From Pseudonocardia kunmingensis (GTDB lineage Bacteria; Actinomycetota; Actinomycetes; Mycobacteriales; Pseudonocardiaceae): DNA of 64,000 nt. This document shows, one piece after another, positions 43,394 to 52,243 of the stretch (position 1 is its first letter; each line of letters starts with the position of its first letter). Below the pieces are notes generated by a model. That model was not told the origin of the DNA. It saw only the letters and a list, made by a program, of their open reading frames with translations, and did not search any database. The stretch covers positions 310,001 through 374,000 of the forward strand of contig NZ_VFPA01000001.1 of assembly GCF_006716445.1 (NCBI RefSeq), in the 5' to 3' direction. The position numbers and the translations under genes are program-made.

Positions 43394-43977
43394 GAGGAAG
43401 CGCGCGTGTGGACCGCGACCACGTAGTCGCCGCCCGTGTACGGCTCCCGCTCCCAGGTCGCGAACCGGTCCTCCGGCACCGCGCCCGCGGCTTCGCACCA
43501 GCGGTCGTAGTCCTCGAGCGAGGGCCAGTCCGGCCGGAGCGGGAAGCCCGCGAGGAGGCGGCCACCGGGCGCGAGGTGCGCCACGCAGGCGGCCACCGCG
43601 GCGGCCCGCCGCTCGGGGGCCACGTAGGGCACGACGTTGCCGGCGAGCACCACGACGTCGAAGCGCTCCGGGCGGTCCAGGTCGGCGAGGTCGGCCGTGA
43701 CCCACTCCAGCTCCGGCGCCTTCTCCCTGGCCGCCGCGATCATCTCGGGGTCCGCGTCCACGCCGAGCACGGCGATCCCGCGCCGGTGCAGCTCGATGCC
43801 GACGCGCCCGGTGCCGCACCCGGCGTCGAGCACCGTGGCGGGGCCGTAGGAGGCCACCAGGTCGGCCTCGCCGTGCACGTTCCGCCCGGTCTCGGCCAGC
43901 TTCCGGAACCACTCGTCGTAGCGCGCGGGGGCGGTCTGCGCGCGCCAGGCCTGCCAGTCGTCGGGGAGATCGGACAC
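43390..43977 (-). CDS. Class I SAM-dependent methyltransferase
   Basis: 195 aa. Motif I VLDAGCGTGRVGIEL, the acid in VLGVDADPEMIAAAR, VTADLADLDRPERFDVVVLAGNVVPYV and LAPGGRLLAGFPL fit the Methyltransf_25/11 fold. The N-terminal DWQAWRAQTAPARYDEWFRKLAE is common to a family of unassigned actinobacterial methyltransferases. GTG 43975-43977 is selected; a longer frame begins in the repeat island. Its stop codon lies within the -35 region of the downstream sugar operon. Confidence 0.88.
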   Translation of the reverse strand: MSDLPDDWQAWRAQTAPARYDEWFRKLAETGRNVHGEADLVASYGPATVLDAGCGTGRVGIELHRRGIAVLGVDADPEMIAAAREKAPELEWVTADLADLDRPERFDVVVLAGNVVPYVAPERRAAAVAACVAHLAPGGRLLAGFPLRPDWPSLEDYDRWCEAAGAVPEDRFATWEREPYTGGDYVVAVHTRASS

Positions 43978-44033
43978 GGGCGTCAGGTTAGATGCACTGC
44001 CACGGCGGTGGGGACGGCGCACTGGGGCCCGCG

Positions 44034-44176
44034 ACGGCCGATGATCCTTCCGAGATCCACGGATCCGCCCCGCCGAGGGCGATCATCTCGATCTCGGATG
44101 GATCGATCGTTGCGAGGTCGGGCTGTTCGCCCTCAGCGGGGCGATCCGATGGATCTCGCAACGATCTTGCCGGTGC
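44034..44176 (+). repeat. Intergenic repeat family C, copy 2
   Basis: Contains ATGATCCTTCCGAGATCC, GATCTCGGATGGATCGATCG and a 12-bp inverted repeat GATCGTTGCGAG (44105-44116) / CTCGCAACGATC (44155-44166). Related to 9753-9860. Non-coding. Confidence 0.45.
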
Positions 44177-44207
44177 GGTGGGCACGACGTTCACCGGGTC
44201 GTACAGC

Positions 44208-44610
44208 AGTCGCCCACGCAACCCTTCTGCCGCGACGCACCCCGTCGGCGGGTCGCGCGGGACGGGCGAGCGGACACGGGGTGCGCGAGCACGCCCGAGG
44301 TTGCCGACTCGTAGGGCGGGTTGCGTGGGCGCGCCGTACCCGGCTCGACACGACCTGCCCCACCCCCGGGATCAGGGCCTCCCCCCGAGTTCGGTCCGGT
44401 GCCCCGCCCGGCTTTCGTGGCCGGGTGGCCCGGTTGGCGCAACTACCGGGTGACGTGGTCGCCCGGGCGGCCGTCCCCGACTTCCAGGCACGCCCGTTCT
44501 CGACGAGACCGTCCCTGCCGGGTGCCACGCGGCTGGCGGTGGTGCCGTTCCACCCCCCGCAGCGAGGCCGTGCCCAACGAAGCAGGACCCTGAGCCGCAC
44601 CCGGAAGGGG
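44208..44610 (+). repeat. Intergenic repeat family A, copy 3
   Basis: Collinear with 7620-8035: GACACGGGGTGCGCGAGCAC, CTACCGGGTGACGTGGTCGC, GGGCGGCCGTCCCCGAC, CTGCCGGGTGCCACGCGGCT and the GAAGCAGGACCCTGAGCCGC end. The 1119-bp gap 43978-45096 holds repeats and hairpins only; no gene is supported. Confidence 0.75.
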
Positions 44611-44634
44611 GCGAATATCGGCTCCCCGGGGCGT

Positions 44635-44701
44635 CATGATCGGGGAGTCGGCGCGTTCCCGGGTGGATTTCGCCCGTTTTCGCGCCGACTTGCCGATCAT
44701 G
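44635..44701. repeat. Long hairpin, 21-bp arms
   Basis: Arms 44635-44655 and 44681-44701, pairing at 19 of 21 positions (CATGATCGG ... AGTCGGCGCG), loop 25 nt. Part of the 44-kb repeat island. No U-tract follows. Confidence 0.75.
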
Positions 44702-44793
44702 GCCACTCCGGGCGGCATCCGAGCCGATCCGGCGAACACGTTCCCGCGTAGTCCATGCCCCGATCCCGCCAACCACGGGGTACGTGAGGTATC

Positions 44794-44860
44794 CATGGTC
44801 AGATCGACACCAGCGCTGTCGGGGGCGAACTCCCACAGCGCTGGTGTCGACCTGACCATG
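44794..44860. repeat. Long hairpin, 26-bp arms
   Basis: Arms 44794-44819 and 44835-44860 (CATGGTCAG ... CACCAGCGCTGT) pair at 25 of 26 positions with a 15-nt loop. A strong cruciform or RNA hairpin within the repeat island; AAAGG follows. Confidence 0.85.
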
Positions 44861-44865
44861 AAAGG

Positions 44866-45007
44866 GGCGCGTTCAGCGGAACGCCAACGGCCATGATCAG
44901 CAGGAGTGGTGCGAGGGCGACAGATCTGTCGCCGTGCCACCACTCCTGGCGATCACCCGGCGAGGAGTACGTGAGCGGGGCCGCGAGGGGCCCTGACGTG
45001 CGACTCC
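44866..45007 (+). repeat. Intergenic repeat family B, copy 2, with palindrome insert
   Basis: Matches 8405-8515 on both sides of a 48-bp palindrome (44901-44948): CAGGAGTGGT-N5-GGCGACAGA and its complement meet without a loop, with five unpaired internal bases per arm. The copy at 8.4 kb lacks the palindrome. Confidence 0.7.
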
Positions 45008-45096
45008 CCACGCGCGCTGCCGCGTGATGGCCGGCGAACGCGTGTGGTCAACGCACGAGATCGCCGGGAACAGCCGTCCCGCACCGGTGGTTGAGC

Positions 45097-45807
45097 GTGG
45101 ACGTGAAGGTGGAGATCTGGTCCGACGTCGTCTGCCCGTGGTGCGCGATCGGCAAGCGCCGGTTCGAGAAGGCGCTCGCGGGGTTCGCCCACCGCGACGA
45201 GGTCGAGGTGAGCTTCCACAGCTTCGAGCTCGACCCGTCCGCGCCGCGCGAGCGGGAGGGCGACCTCGCCGAGCACCTGGCCGGCAAGTACGGGATCTCC
45301 CGCGATGAGGCCGCGGACAAGCACCGGCAGATGACCGCGACGGCCGCGGCCGACGGCTGGGACTTCCACTTCGAGCGTGCGCGCGCCGGCAACACCTTCG
45401 ACGCCCACCGCCTGCTGCACCTCGCCGCCGAGCGGAAGGTGCAGGACGCGGTCAAGGAGCGCTTCCTCCGCGGCTACCTGGAGGACGGCGCCCCGATCGG
45501 CGATCCCGACACCCTGGTGCGGCTGGCCGCCGAGGCGGGACTCGACGCCGACGAGGCCCGCGCGGTGCTCGCCTCCGACCGCTACGCCGACGCGGTGCGC
45601 GCCGACCAGCGGCAGGCCCAGGCGTACGGGATCAGCGCCGTGCCGTTCTTCGTGGTCGACCGGAAGTACGGGTTGGCGGGCGCGCAGCCGCCGGAGGCCC
45701 TGCTGCAGGTGCTGGAGACGGCATGGACCGAGGCCCACCCCCTGCAGGTGCTCACCCCGGCCGGCGGCGACGCGGACACCTGCGCCGACGGCTCCTGCGC
45801 CATCTGA
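45097..45807 (+). CDS. DsbA family oxidoreductase (FrnE-like)
   Basis: 236 aa, thioredoxin fold with the alpha-helical DSBA insert. The N-terminal active site is WSDVVCPWCAIGKRRFEKAL (CPWC), and ISAVPFFVVDRKYGLAGAQP contains the cis-Pro. No signal peptide, so cytosolic, as FrnE-like proteins involved in polyketide maturation or oxidative stress. The C-terminus has two more cysteines (CADGSC). GTG 45097 has a weak GGTGG before it; TTG 45091 and GTG 45103 are alternatives. Converges on the helicase gene across palindrome E2. Confidence 0.92.
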   Translation: MDVKVEIWSDVVCPWCAIGKRRFEKALAGFAHRDEVEVSFHSFELDPSAPREREGDLAEHLAGKYGISRDEAADKHRQMTATAAADGWDFHFERARAGNTFDAHRLLHLAAERKVQDAVKERFLRGYLEDGAPIGDPDTLVRLAAEAGLDADEARAVLASDRYADAVRADQRQAQAYGISAVPFFVVDRKYGLAGAQPPEALLQVLETAWTEAHPLQVLTPAGGDADTCADGSCAI

Positions 45808-45821
45808 TCACTCGCTCCACG

Positions 45822-45884
45822 CGCACCTTGGAGCCTTACTGCTGTTCTCGGGCGTGAGAATCAGCAGTAAGGCTCCAAGGTGCG
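45822..45884. terminator. Palindromic element E2, likely bidirectional terminator
   Basis: CGCACCTTGGAGCCTTACTG ... CAGTAAGGCTCCAAGGTGCG, the same element as 29168-29230. Placed 14 nt behind the DsbA-like stop and 11 nt behind the helicase stop. Confidence 0.8.
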
Positions 45885-45895
45885 AGGTTGGGGTC

Positions 45896-47644
45896 TCAGT
45901 CGCGGCGGCCGCGGCCGGCGCCGGCCCCGGCGAAGCCGCGGTCGCGGCGCACGTTCGCGCGGCGGCCCTTCAGGGTCGTGGCGCCGCGCAGGCTGCGCAG
46001 CACGTCGTCGGCGGCGTGCTCGGGGATCTCGACCAGCGCGTGCCGCTCGTGGATCTGGATGGCGCCGATGTCGCGCCCGGACAGGCTCGACTCGTTGGCC
46101 AGCGCACCCACGATGTCCTGCGGGCGCACGCCGCTCGCGCGGCCCGCGTTGACGAACAGCCGCGTGGTGCCCGCCTTGGGCGGGCGGGTGCCCGCGGCGC
46201 CGCCGCGGCTGCGGGGCTCGCGACGCTCGCCGGCGCGCGGGAGCGCGACGACCGGGATGTCCTCGTCGTCGTTCGGGGCGCCGGTGGCCTCCTGCAGCAA
46301 CCGGACCGCGGCCGCCGCCACGTCCACGCCGTCGAACTCGGCGGCGAGGACGTCCAGCATCGCGCGGACACCGTCGGCGTCGGCCGGGGAGCCGGGCTCC
46401 TCGTCGCGCAGGTCGGCGACGAGCCGCTCCCGGAGCACGGCGGCGGTGCGCGCCAGCCGGGCGGCCCGCAGGTCGGCGGCCGTGGGCACGGGCGCGAACT
46501 CGATGGGCTGCCCGGTGAGCCGCTCGACGCCGCGCATCGCGTGCACCTTCGACGGCGGGACCAGCGTGATCGCCACGCCCTCGCGGCCGGCCCGGCCGAC
46601 GCGGCCGATGCGGTGCACGTAGGCCTCGGACGACTGCGGCACGTCGTGGTTGACGACGTGGGTGAGCAGGTCGATGTCGAGGCCGCGGGCGGCGACGTCG
46701 GTGGCGACGAGCAGCTCGGTGCGCCCGCTGCGCACCCGCTCGACCACGCGGGTGCGGTGCTCCTGGTCCATGCCGCCGTGGAGGGCCTCGGCGCGCAGGC
46801 CGCGGGCCGTGAGCGTCTCGGTGACGGCGTCGACGTCCAGGCGGGTGCGGCAGAACACGATCGCCGCCGTGGGCCGCTCCGCCTCCAGCACGCGACCGAG
46901 CGCGGCGGTGGTGTGGCTGCGGGGCACGAGGTAGGCGGTCTGGCGCACCTTCGGGGCCTCGCCCTCGGGCACCGCCTCGCGGCGGATCCGGACCGTGACC
47001 GGCTCCCGCAGGTACTTCTGGGCCAGCGTCTCGATGCGCCGCGGCATGGTGGCCGAGAACAGCACGGCCTGGCGGGTGTCGGGGGTGGCGTCGAGCAGGG
47101 TCTCGATGTCCTCGACGAAGCCCATGTCGAGCATCTCGTCGGCCTCGTCGAGCACGACGGTCTCGAGGGCGTCGAGGCGCAGCGAGCCGCGGTTCATGAG
47201 GTCGATGGCCCGGCCGGGGGTGGCCACGACGACGTCGACCCCCTGCTGCAGCGCCTTCCACTGCGGGCCGACGGGAGCGCCGCCGTACACGGTGACGACA
47301 CGGGCGCCCACGCCGCGCCCGTAGCGGGTGACGGCCTCGGACACCTGCAGGGCGAGCTCGCGGGTGGGGGTCAGGACCAGACCGAACGGCGAGTCGCCAC
47401 GGCTGCGCTCGGGGCGCTGCGCGGCGAGGCGCTCGAGGATCGGCAGCGCGAACGCCGCGGTCTTGCCGGTGCCGGTGGCTGCCTGCCCGAGCAGGTCACG
47501 GCCCTCGACCAGCGGTCCGATCGACTGGGCCTGGATGGGGCTGGGGTTCTCGTAGCCCAGCTCCTCGACCTCGCGCTGCAGCTCGGCGCGCAGCGGCAGG
47601 TCGGAGAAACGGGGCAGGTCGAGCTCGTGCTCGTTCTCGCTCAA
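45896..47644 (-). CDS. DEAD-box RNA helicase with DbpA-type RNA-binding domain
   Basis: 582 aa. Q-motif region FSDLPLRAELQREVEELGYENPSPIQAQSI, motif I ATGTGKT, Ia PTRELALQ, II VLDEADEMLDMG, III FSATMP, IV IVFCRTR, V ATDVAARGLDID, VI YVHRIGRVGRAG. The C-terminus has a DbpA-like RRM (TTRLFVNAGRASGVRPQDIVGALANES) and an Arg/Gly-rich end. Such DeaD/CsdA-type proteins remodel rRNA and mRNA, often at low temperature. TTG 47642-47644 is the start (L-S-E-N-E-H-E-L-D); the leader is AT-rich. Confidence 0.94.
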   Translation of the reverse strand: MSENEHELDLPRFSDLPLRAELQREVEELGYENPSPIQAQSIGPLVEGRDLLGQAATGTGKTAAFALPILERLAAQRPERSRGDSPFGLVLTPTRELALQVSEAVTRYGRGVGARVVTVYGGAPVGPQWKALQQGVDVVVATPGRAIDLMNRGSLRLDALETVVLDEADEMLDMGFVEDIETLLDATPDTRQAVLFSATMPRRIETLAQKYLREPVTVRIRREAVPEGEAPKVRQTAYLVPRSHTTAALGRVLEAERPTAAIVFCRTRLDVDAVTETLTARGLRAEALHGGMDQEHRTRVVERVRSGRTELLVATDVAARGLDIDLLTHVVNHDVPQSSEAYVHRIGRVGRAGREGVAITLVPPSKVHAMRGVERLTGQPIEFAPVPTAADLRAARLARTAAVLRERLVADLRDEEPGSPADADGVRAMLDVLAAEFDGVDVAAAAVRLLQEATGAPNDDEDIPVVALPRAGERREPRSRGGAAGTRPPKAGTTRLFVNAGRASGVRPQDIVGALANESSLSGRDIGAIQIHERHALVEIPEHAADDVLRSLRGATTLKGRRANVRRDRGFAGAGAGRGRRD

Positions 47645-47819
47645 GAAAAATCTTCCGACGCAGGGACGGGAGCACGGACGGCGCTCCCGCGGGCGAGCCC
47701 GCGGGGCCTGCGGCACGCGTACTACCTGGCCGGTGCGGTCTCTGGTGGCTCCAACGCACCACCGATCACACATAATCCCAGGTGATCGCGGTCACGGCCG
47801 CACCGGGGCCCGGCCGGCG

Positions 47820-48773
47820 TCACCGCAGGGCCGGCAGGACGTCCTTCTCCCAGGCCGTGAAGAAGCCCTCCATGTCGCTGCCCATCTGCGAGACGTAGAG
47901 CTCGTCGACGCCGGCGTCGAGGTACGGACGGACCTGCGCCACCTGCTTGTCGACGTCGTCGCCGCACGCCACCGACTCCGCGATCATGTCGGGGGTCACG
48001 AGCGTCTGGGCGTCCATGAAGTCGCGCGGCCGCGGGAGCGTCTGGGCGAGCTGGCCGGGCAGGCCCTGGTTTCCCCAGGTGCGGTGCGCGATGTCGAGCG
48101 CGCGCTCCGCGTCGCGGTCCCAGCTCACCTTCGTGCCGGCCTGCACCGGCTTGCCCTGCCCGCCCGCCTCCTGGAACACCCGGATCAGGTCTGCGTCGGG
48201 CATCGTCGTGATGTAGCCGTCGCCGATCCGGCCCGCGAGCTCCGTGGCCTGCGGGCCGAACCCGGACACGTAGATCGGCACCGGCTGCTCGGGCAGCGTG
48301 TAGATCCGCGCCTCCTGCACCTCGTAGTAGGTGCCGTGGTGGCTGACCTCCTCGCCCCCGTGCAGCAGGCGGATCACCTCGATCGCCTCCTCCAGCATCT
48401 CCAGCCGAACCCCGACCGAGGGCCACTGGTCGCCGAGCACGTGTTCGTTCAGCGCCTCGCCGCTGCCGACGCCCAGCACGAACCTCCCGTCCAGCTGGGT
48501 CGCGGCGGTCGCGGCGGCCTGGGCGATGACCGCCGGGTGGATCCGGAACGTCGGGCACGTCACCGCCGTCGTGACCGGCAGCGACGTCGCCTGCGACAGC
48601 GCGCCGATCACCCCCCAGACGAACGGGCTCTGCCCCTGCTCGTCGTTCCAGGGGTGGAAGTGGTCGGAGATCCACAACCGCTCGAAGCCCGCGGCCTCCG
48701 CGCGCTTGGCCTGGTCGATGAGCTCCTTCGGGCCGAACTGCTCGCAGGACAGGAAGTAGCCGATGCTCGCCAT
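47820..48773 (-). CDS. F420-dependent LLM-class oxidoreductase (TIGR03557-like)
   Basis: 317 aa TIM-barrel enzyme of the luciferase-like family related to F420-dependent glucose-6-phosphate dehydrogenases. Seen: IGYFLSCEQFGPKELIDQAKRAE, LWISDHFHPWNDEQGQSPFVW, VTCPTFRIHPAVIAQAAAT, FVLGVGSGEALNEHVLG, IYVSGFGPQATELAGRIGDGY. These residues are those expected for F420 binding in the TIGR03557 group; substrate unknown. Start ATG 48771-48773. Divergent from the CPBP protease. Confidence 0.92.
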   Translation of the reverse strand: MASIGYFLSCEQFGPKELIDQAKRAEAAGFERLWISDHFHPWNDEQGQSPFVWGVIGALSQATSLPVTTAVTCPTFRIHPAVIAQAAATAATQLDGRFVLGVGSGEALNEHVLGDQWPSVGVRLEMLEEAIEVIRLLHGGEEVSHHGTYYEVQEARIYTLPEQPVPIYVSGFGPQATELAGRIGDGYITTMPDADLIRVFQEAGGQGKPVQAGTKVSWDRDAERALDIAHRTWGNQGLPGQLAQTLPRPRDFMDAQTLVTPDMIAESVACGDDVDKQVAQVRPYLDAGVDELYVSQMGSDMEGFFTAWEKDVLPALR

Positions 48774-48847
48774 GCCTCTCCCCTACCCGCGATCGGGCCG
48801 CTCGACCCCACCGCGGGCGCGCCCCGGGCGTCCGGCACAGTCGGGTC

Positions 48848-49450
48848 GTGCCCGAACCCCCGCGCCGCCGCCCCGTCGTCGCCGCCACCACCGCGGTGGG
48901 CACGGCGCTCCTCGGCGCGTCGCTCGCCGCCCGGCCCGGTTCCCGCGCGTTCACCGCGCTGACGCTCGCCACCGCCGCCACCTGGACGGCCGGCGGCCTC
49001 GCGGCCGGACCGGTCCCCCGCGGCCGTGGTGTGGCCGCACCCGTGGCGACCGGCGCGGGCGTCTTCGCCGCCTTCTACGGGGCGGCGTTGGTCGCACGGC
49101 GCATCCCCGTCCTCGACCGCGCGCTCACGTCGGTGCTGCGGCACGCCGACGCCGGTCCCGGCCCGCTCGTGCTGGCCACCACGCTCGCCAACGGCGCCGC
49201 CGAGGAGATCTTCTTCCGGGGCGCGGTGTACGGGGCCGCCCCGCACCGTCCGGTGACCGTGTCCACCGCGGTCTACGTCGCCTCGACGGTCGCCACCCGC
49301 AACCCGGCGCTCGTGCTGGCGTCGGCCGTCATGGGCACGCTGTTCGCCCTGCAGCGGCGCGCGACCGGCGGCGTCCAGGCCCCGCTGCTGACCCACGTGA
49401 CCTGGTCCACCCTGATGCTGCGGTTCCTGCCGAGGCTGTTCCGCCGCTGA
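48848..49450 (+). CDS. CPBP-family intramembrane metalloprotease
   Basis: 200 aa, with about six hydrophobic segments. Motif 1 EEIFFRGAVYG and a downstream LLTHVTWSTLMLRFLP with His/Trp fit CAAX-like protease and bacteriocin-processing (CPBP) enzymes. The usual second motif (FxxxH) is only partly visible as ALVLASAVMGTLFALQRRA, so activity is uncertain. GTG 48848-48850. Converges on tex across palindrome D3. Confidence 0.82.
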   Translation: MPEPPRRRPVVAATTAVGTALLGASLAARPGSRAFTALTLATAATWTAGGLAAGPVPRGRGVAAPVATGAGVFAAFYGAALVARRIPVLDRALTSVLRHADAGPGPLVLATTLANGAAEEIFFRGAVYGAAPHRPVTVSTAVYVASTVATRNPALVLASAVMGTLFALQRRATGGVQAPLLTHVTWSTLMLRFLPRLFRR

Positions 49451-49486
49451 CGGCACGGCCGAGCGCGCCTTCAGGCGGCTCCCGCT

Positions 49487-49558
49487 GCTCGCACACCGAA
49501 ATCAGGTCTCGCACACCGACTGCAGTCGGTGTGCGAGACCCACGATCGGTGTGCGAGC
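49487..49558. repeat. Palindromic element D3
   Basis: GCTCGCACACCGA outer arm, ACACCGACTGCAGTCGGTGT centre, TCGGTGTGCGAGC outer arm. It stands 10 nt behind the tex stop, between convergent CPBP and tex genes. Confidence 0.88.
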
Positions 49559-49568
49559 GGGGCGGGCC

Positions 49569-52064
49569 TCAGCGCTTTCCGTCGCCGCCCGAGAGGCCCG
49601 CGCGACGCAGGGCGTCCGCCATCGCGCTGTTCATCGGGGCAGGGGCGCCCTGGCGCTGGCCGCCACGGCGGTCGCCACCCTTGCGGTCCCCGCCCCGTCC
49701 GCGCTGGTCGCCCTGCTGGTCCCGGCGGCCCTGCCCGTCGCCCTTCCGGTCCCGCGGTCCGCCCTTCTGGTCGCGCGGTCCCCGGTTCTGCTCGCGCGGC
49801 CCCCGGTTCTGCTCACGCGGGCCGCGGTTCTGGCGCGCTCCCCCGCCGGCCTCGTCCTCGAGGCGCAGGGTCAGCGAGATCCGCTTGCGCGCCTCGTCGA
49901 CCTCCAGCACCTTGACGCGCACGACGTCGCCGGATTTCACGACCTCGCGCGGGTCGGACACGAACTGGGTCGACATCGCCGAGACGTGCACCAGCCCGTC
50001 CTGGTGCACGCCCACGTCGACGAACGCGCCGAACGCCGCCACGTTGGTGACGACGCCCTCCAGCAGCATCCCCGGCTTCAGATCGGCGATCTTGTGGACG
50101 CCCTCGGCGAAGGTGGCCGTGCGGAACGCCGGGCGCGGGTCGCGCCCGGGCTTCTCCAGCTCGGCCAGGATGTCGGTGACCGTCGGGAGCCCGAACGTCG
50201 CGTCGACGAACTCGTGCGGCTTCAGCGACTTGATCTTCTGGGCGTTGCCGATCAGCGCATCGATGTCGGTCTTGGCGCGGGCCAGGATGCGGTGCACCAC
50301 CGGGTAGGCCTCGGGGTGCACGCCCGAGACGTCGAGCGGGTCGTCACCGCCGCGGATGCGCAGGAAGCCCGCGCACTGCTCGAACGCCTTCGGGCCGAGC
50401 CGCGGGACGTCGGCCAGCGCGGTGCGGGTGCGGAACGGACCGTTCGTGTCGCGGTGCTGGACGATCTGCGCGGCGAGGCCCTCGGTGATGCCCGAGACCC
50501 GGCGCAGCAGCGGCACCGAGGCGGTGTTGACGTCCACCCCCACGGCGTTCACGCAGTCCTCGACCACGGCGTCGAGCGAGCGCGACAGCGCCGACTCGGC
50601 CAGGTCGTGCTGGTACTGCCCCACCCCGATCGACTTCGGGTCGATCTTGACCAGCTCGGCGAGCGGGTCCTGCAGCCGCCGGGCGATCGAGACCGCGCCG
50701 CGCAGCGACACGTCGAGGTCGGGCAGCTCGGCGGACGCGAACGCCGACGCGGAGTACACCGAGGCGCCGGCCTCGCTGACCATCACCTTGGTGAGCTTGA
50801 GCGCCGGGTTGTTGGCCACCAGCTCACCCGCCAGCTTGTCGGTCTCCCGCGACGCGGTGCCGTTGCCGATGGCGATCAGGTCGACGTCGTGCGCCGTCGC
50901 GAGCCTGGTGAGCTTCGCCAATGCGCCGTTCCAGTCGTTGCGCGGCGCGTGCGGGTAGATCGTGTCGGTGGCCACGACCTTGCCGGTGGCGTCGACGATC
51001 GCGACCTTCACCCCGGTGCGCAGGCCCGGGTCCAGACCCATCGTGGCCCGGCTGCCGGCGGGCGCGGCGAGCAGCAGGTCGCGCAGGTTGGCGGCGAAGA
51101 CGCCGATGGCGCCCTCCTCGGCCACCGTGCGCAGCCGGACCCGGATGTCGATCGACAGGTGCATGAGGATGCGGGTGCGCCACGCCCAGCGCACGGCGTC
51201 GTTCAGCCACTTGTCGGCCGGGCGGCCCTGGTCGGCGATCCGGAAGGCGGCCGCGATGGTGCGCTCGTAGTCGGTGACGACGCCCGGCTCGGCGGGCTCC
51301 GCCTCCGGCTCCAGCGTGACGTCGAGGACCTCCTCCTTCTCCCCGCGGAACGCCGCGAGGATCCGGTGCGAGGGGAGCTTGGTGAACGGCTCGGAGAAGT
51401 CGAAGTAGTCGGCGAACTTCGCGCCGTCGGCCTCCTTGCCCTCCCGCACCTTGGTCACCAGCACCCCGCGCGACCACATCCGCTCGCGCAGCCCGCCGAT
51501 GAGGTCGGCGTCCTCGGCGAAGCGCTCCACAAGGATCGAGCGGGCGCCCTCCAGTGCCGCGGCGACGTCGGCGACCTGCTCGTTCAGGTAACCCGCAGCG
51601 ACCGTCGCCGGATCGTGGGTGGGGTCGGCGAGCAGCATGTCGGCGAGTGGCTCCAGGCCGTTCTCGCGGGCGATCATCGCCTTGGTGCGGCGCTTGGGCT
51701 TGTACGGGAGGTAGATGTCCTCCAGCCGCGCCTTCGACTCCGCGGCCATGATCCGCGCCTCGAGCGCCTCGTCCAGCTTGCCCTGCTTGCGGATCTCGTC
51801 CAGCACGACCGTGCGGCGCTCCTCGAGCTCCCGCAGGTAGCGGAGCCGCTCCTCGAGCGTGCGCAGCTGCGCGTCGTCGAGGGCCCCGGTGGCCTCCTTG
51901 CGGTACCGGGCGATGAACGGGACGGTCGACCCGTTGTCGAGCAGGTCGACGGCGGCGGCCACCTGGTGCGGCCGGACGCCGAGCTCGTCGGCGATGCGCT
52001 GCTGGACGGGTTGCGGGCGGAGCGGGCGCGGATCCTGCTGGGTCGGGAGCGGCGTGCTGGTCAC
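49569..52064 (-). CDS. Tex-family S1 RNA-binding protein
   Basis: 831 aa. Order as in Tex: N-terminal helical region (QRIADELGVRPHQVAAAVDLLDNGSTVPFIARYRKEATG), YqgF/RNase H-like core (MGLDPGLRTGVKVAIVD ... TDTIYPHAPRNDW), helix-hairpin-helix repeats (VPLLRRVSGITEGLAAQIV), and an S1 domain (GMLLEGVVTNVAAFGAFVDVGVHQDGLVHVS). After the S1 domain about 85 residues are a low-complexity Arg/Gly/Gln/Asp tail with tandem QNRGPRE units. Tex acts in transcription or RNA turnover. Start GTG 52062-52064. Confidence 0.95.
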   Translation of the reverse strand: MTSTPLPTQQDPRPLRPQPVQQRIADELGVRPHQVAAAVDLLDNGSTVPFIARYRKEATGALDDAQLRTLEERLRYLRELEERRTVVLDEIRKQGKLDEALEARIMAAESKARLEDIYLPYKPKRRTKAMIARENGLEPLADMLLADPTHDPATVAAGYLNEQVADVAAALEGARSILVERFAEDADLIGGLRERMWSRGVLVTKVREGKEADGAKFADYFDFSEPFTKLPSHRILAAFRGEKEEVLDVTLEPEAEPAEPGVVTDYERTIAAAFRIADQGRPADKWLNDAVRWAWRTRILMHLSIDIRVRLRTVAEEGAIGVFAANLRDLLLAAPAGSRATMGLDPGLRTGVKVAIVDATGKVVATDTIYPHAPRNDWNGALAKLTRLATAHDVDLIAIGNGTASRETDKLAGELVANNPALKLTKVMVSEAGASVYSASAFASAELPDLDVSLRGAVSIARRLQDPLAELVKIDPKSIGVGQYQHDLAESALSRSLDAVVEDCVNAVGVDVNTASVPLLRRVSGITEGLAAQIVQHRDTNGPFRTRTALADVPRLGPKAFEQCAGFLRIRGGDDPLDVSGVHPEAYPVVHRILARAKTDIDALIGNAQKIKSLKPHEFVDATFGLPTVTDILAELEKPGRDPRPAFRTATFAEGVHKIADLKPGMLLEGVVTNVAAFGAFVDVGVHQDGLVHVSAMSTQFVSDPREVVKSGDVVRVKVLEVDEARKRISLTLRLEDEAGGGARQNRGPREQNRGPREQNRGPRDQKGGPRDRKGDGQGRRDQQGDQRGRGGDRKGGDRRGGQRQGAPAPMNSAMADALRRAGLSGGDGKR

Positions 52065-52173
52065 CCGCCCATCGTCCCGGTCGCCCCGCGGCGCCGCACC
52101 GAGGGGTCGGTGCTTCCCGCACGAGGGCGCGGCTGAAGAGCCGAACGGCGCAGCGGCGCCCGGCGGACGCGGC

Positions 52174-52243
52174 GTCGCACACCGACTTCGGTGCTGGCAC
52201 ACCGACTGCAGTCGATGCGTCAGCACCTCAATCGGTGTGCGAC
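52174..52243. repeat. Palindromic element D4
   Basis: GTCGCACACCGA ... GACTGCAGTC ... TCGGTGTGCGAC, a slightly degenerate copy of the D family (central TCGATGCGT instead of TCGGTGTG). It supplies the last codons and the stop of the truncated P-loop gene. Confidence 0.8.
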
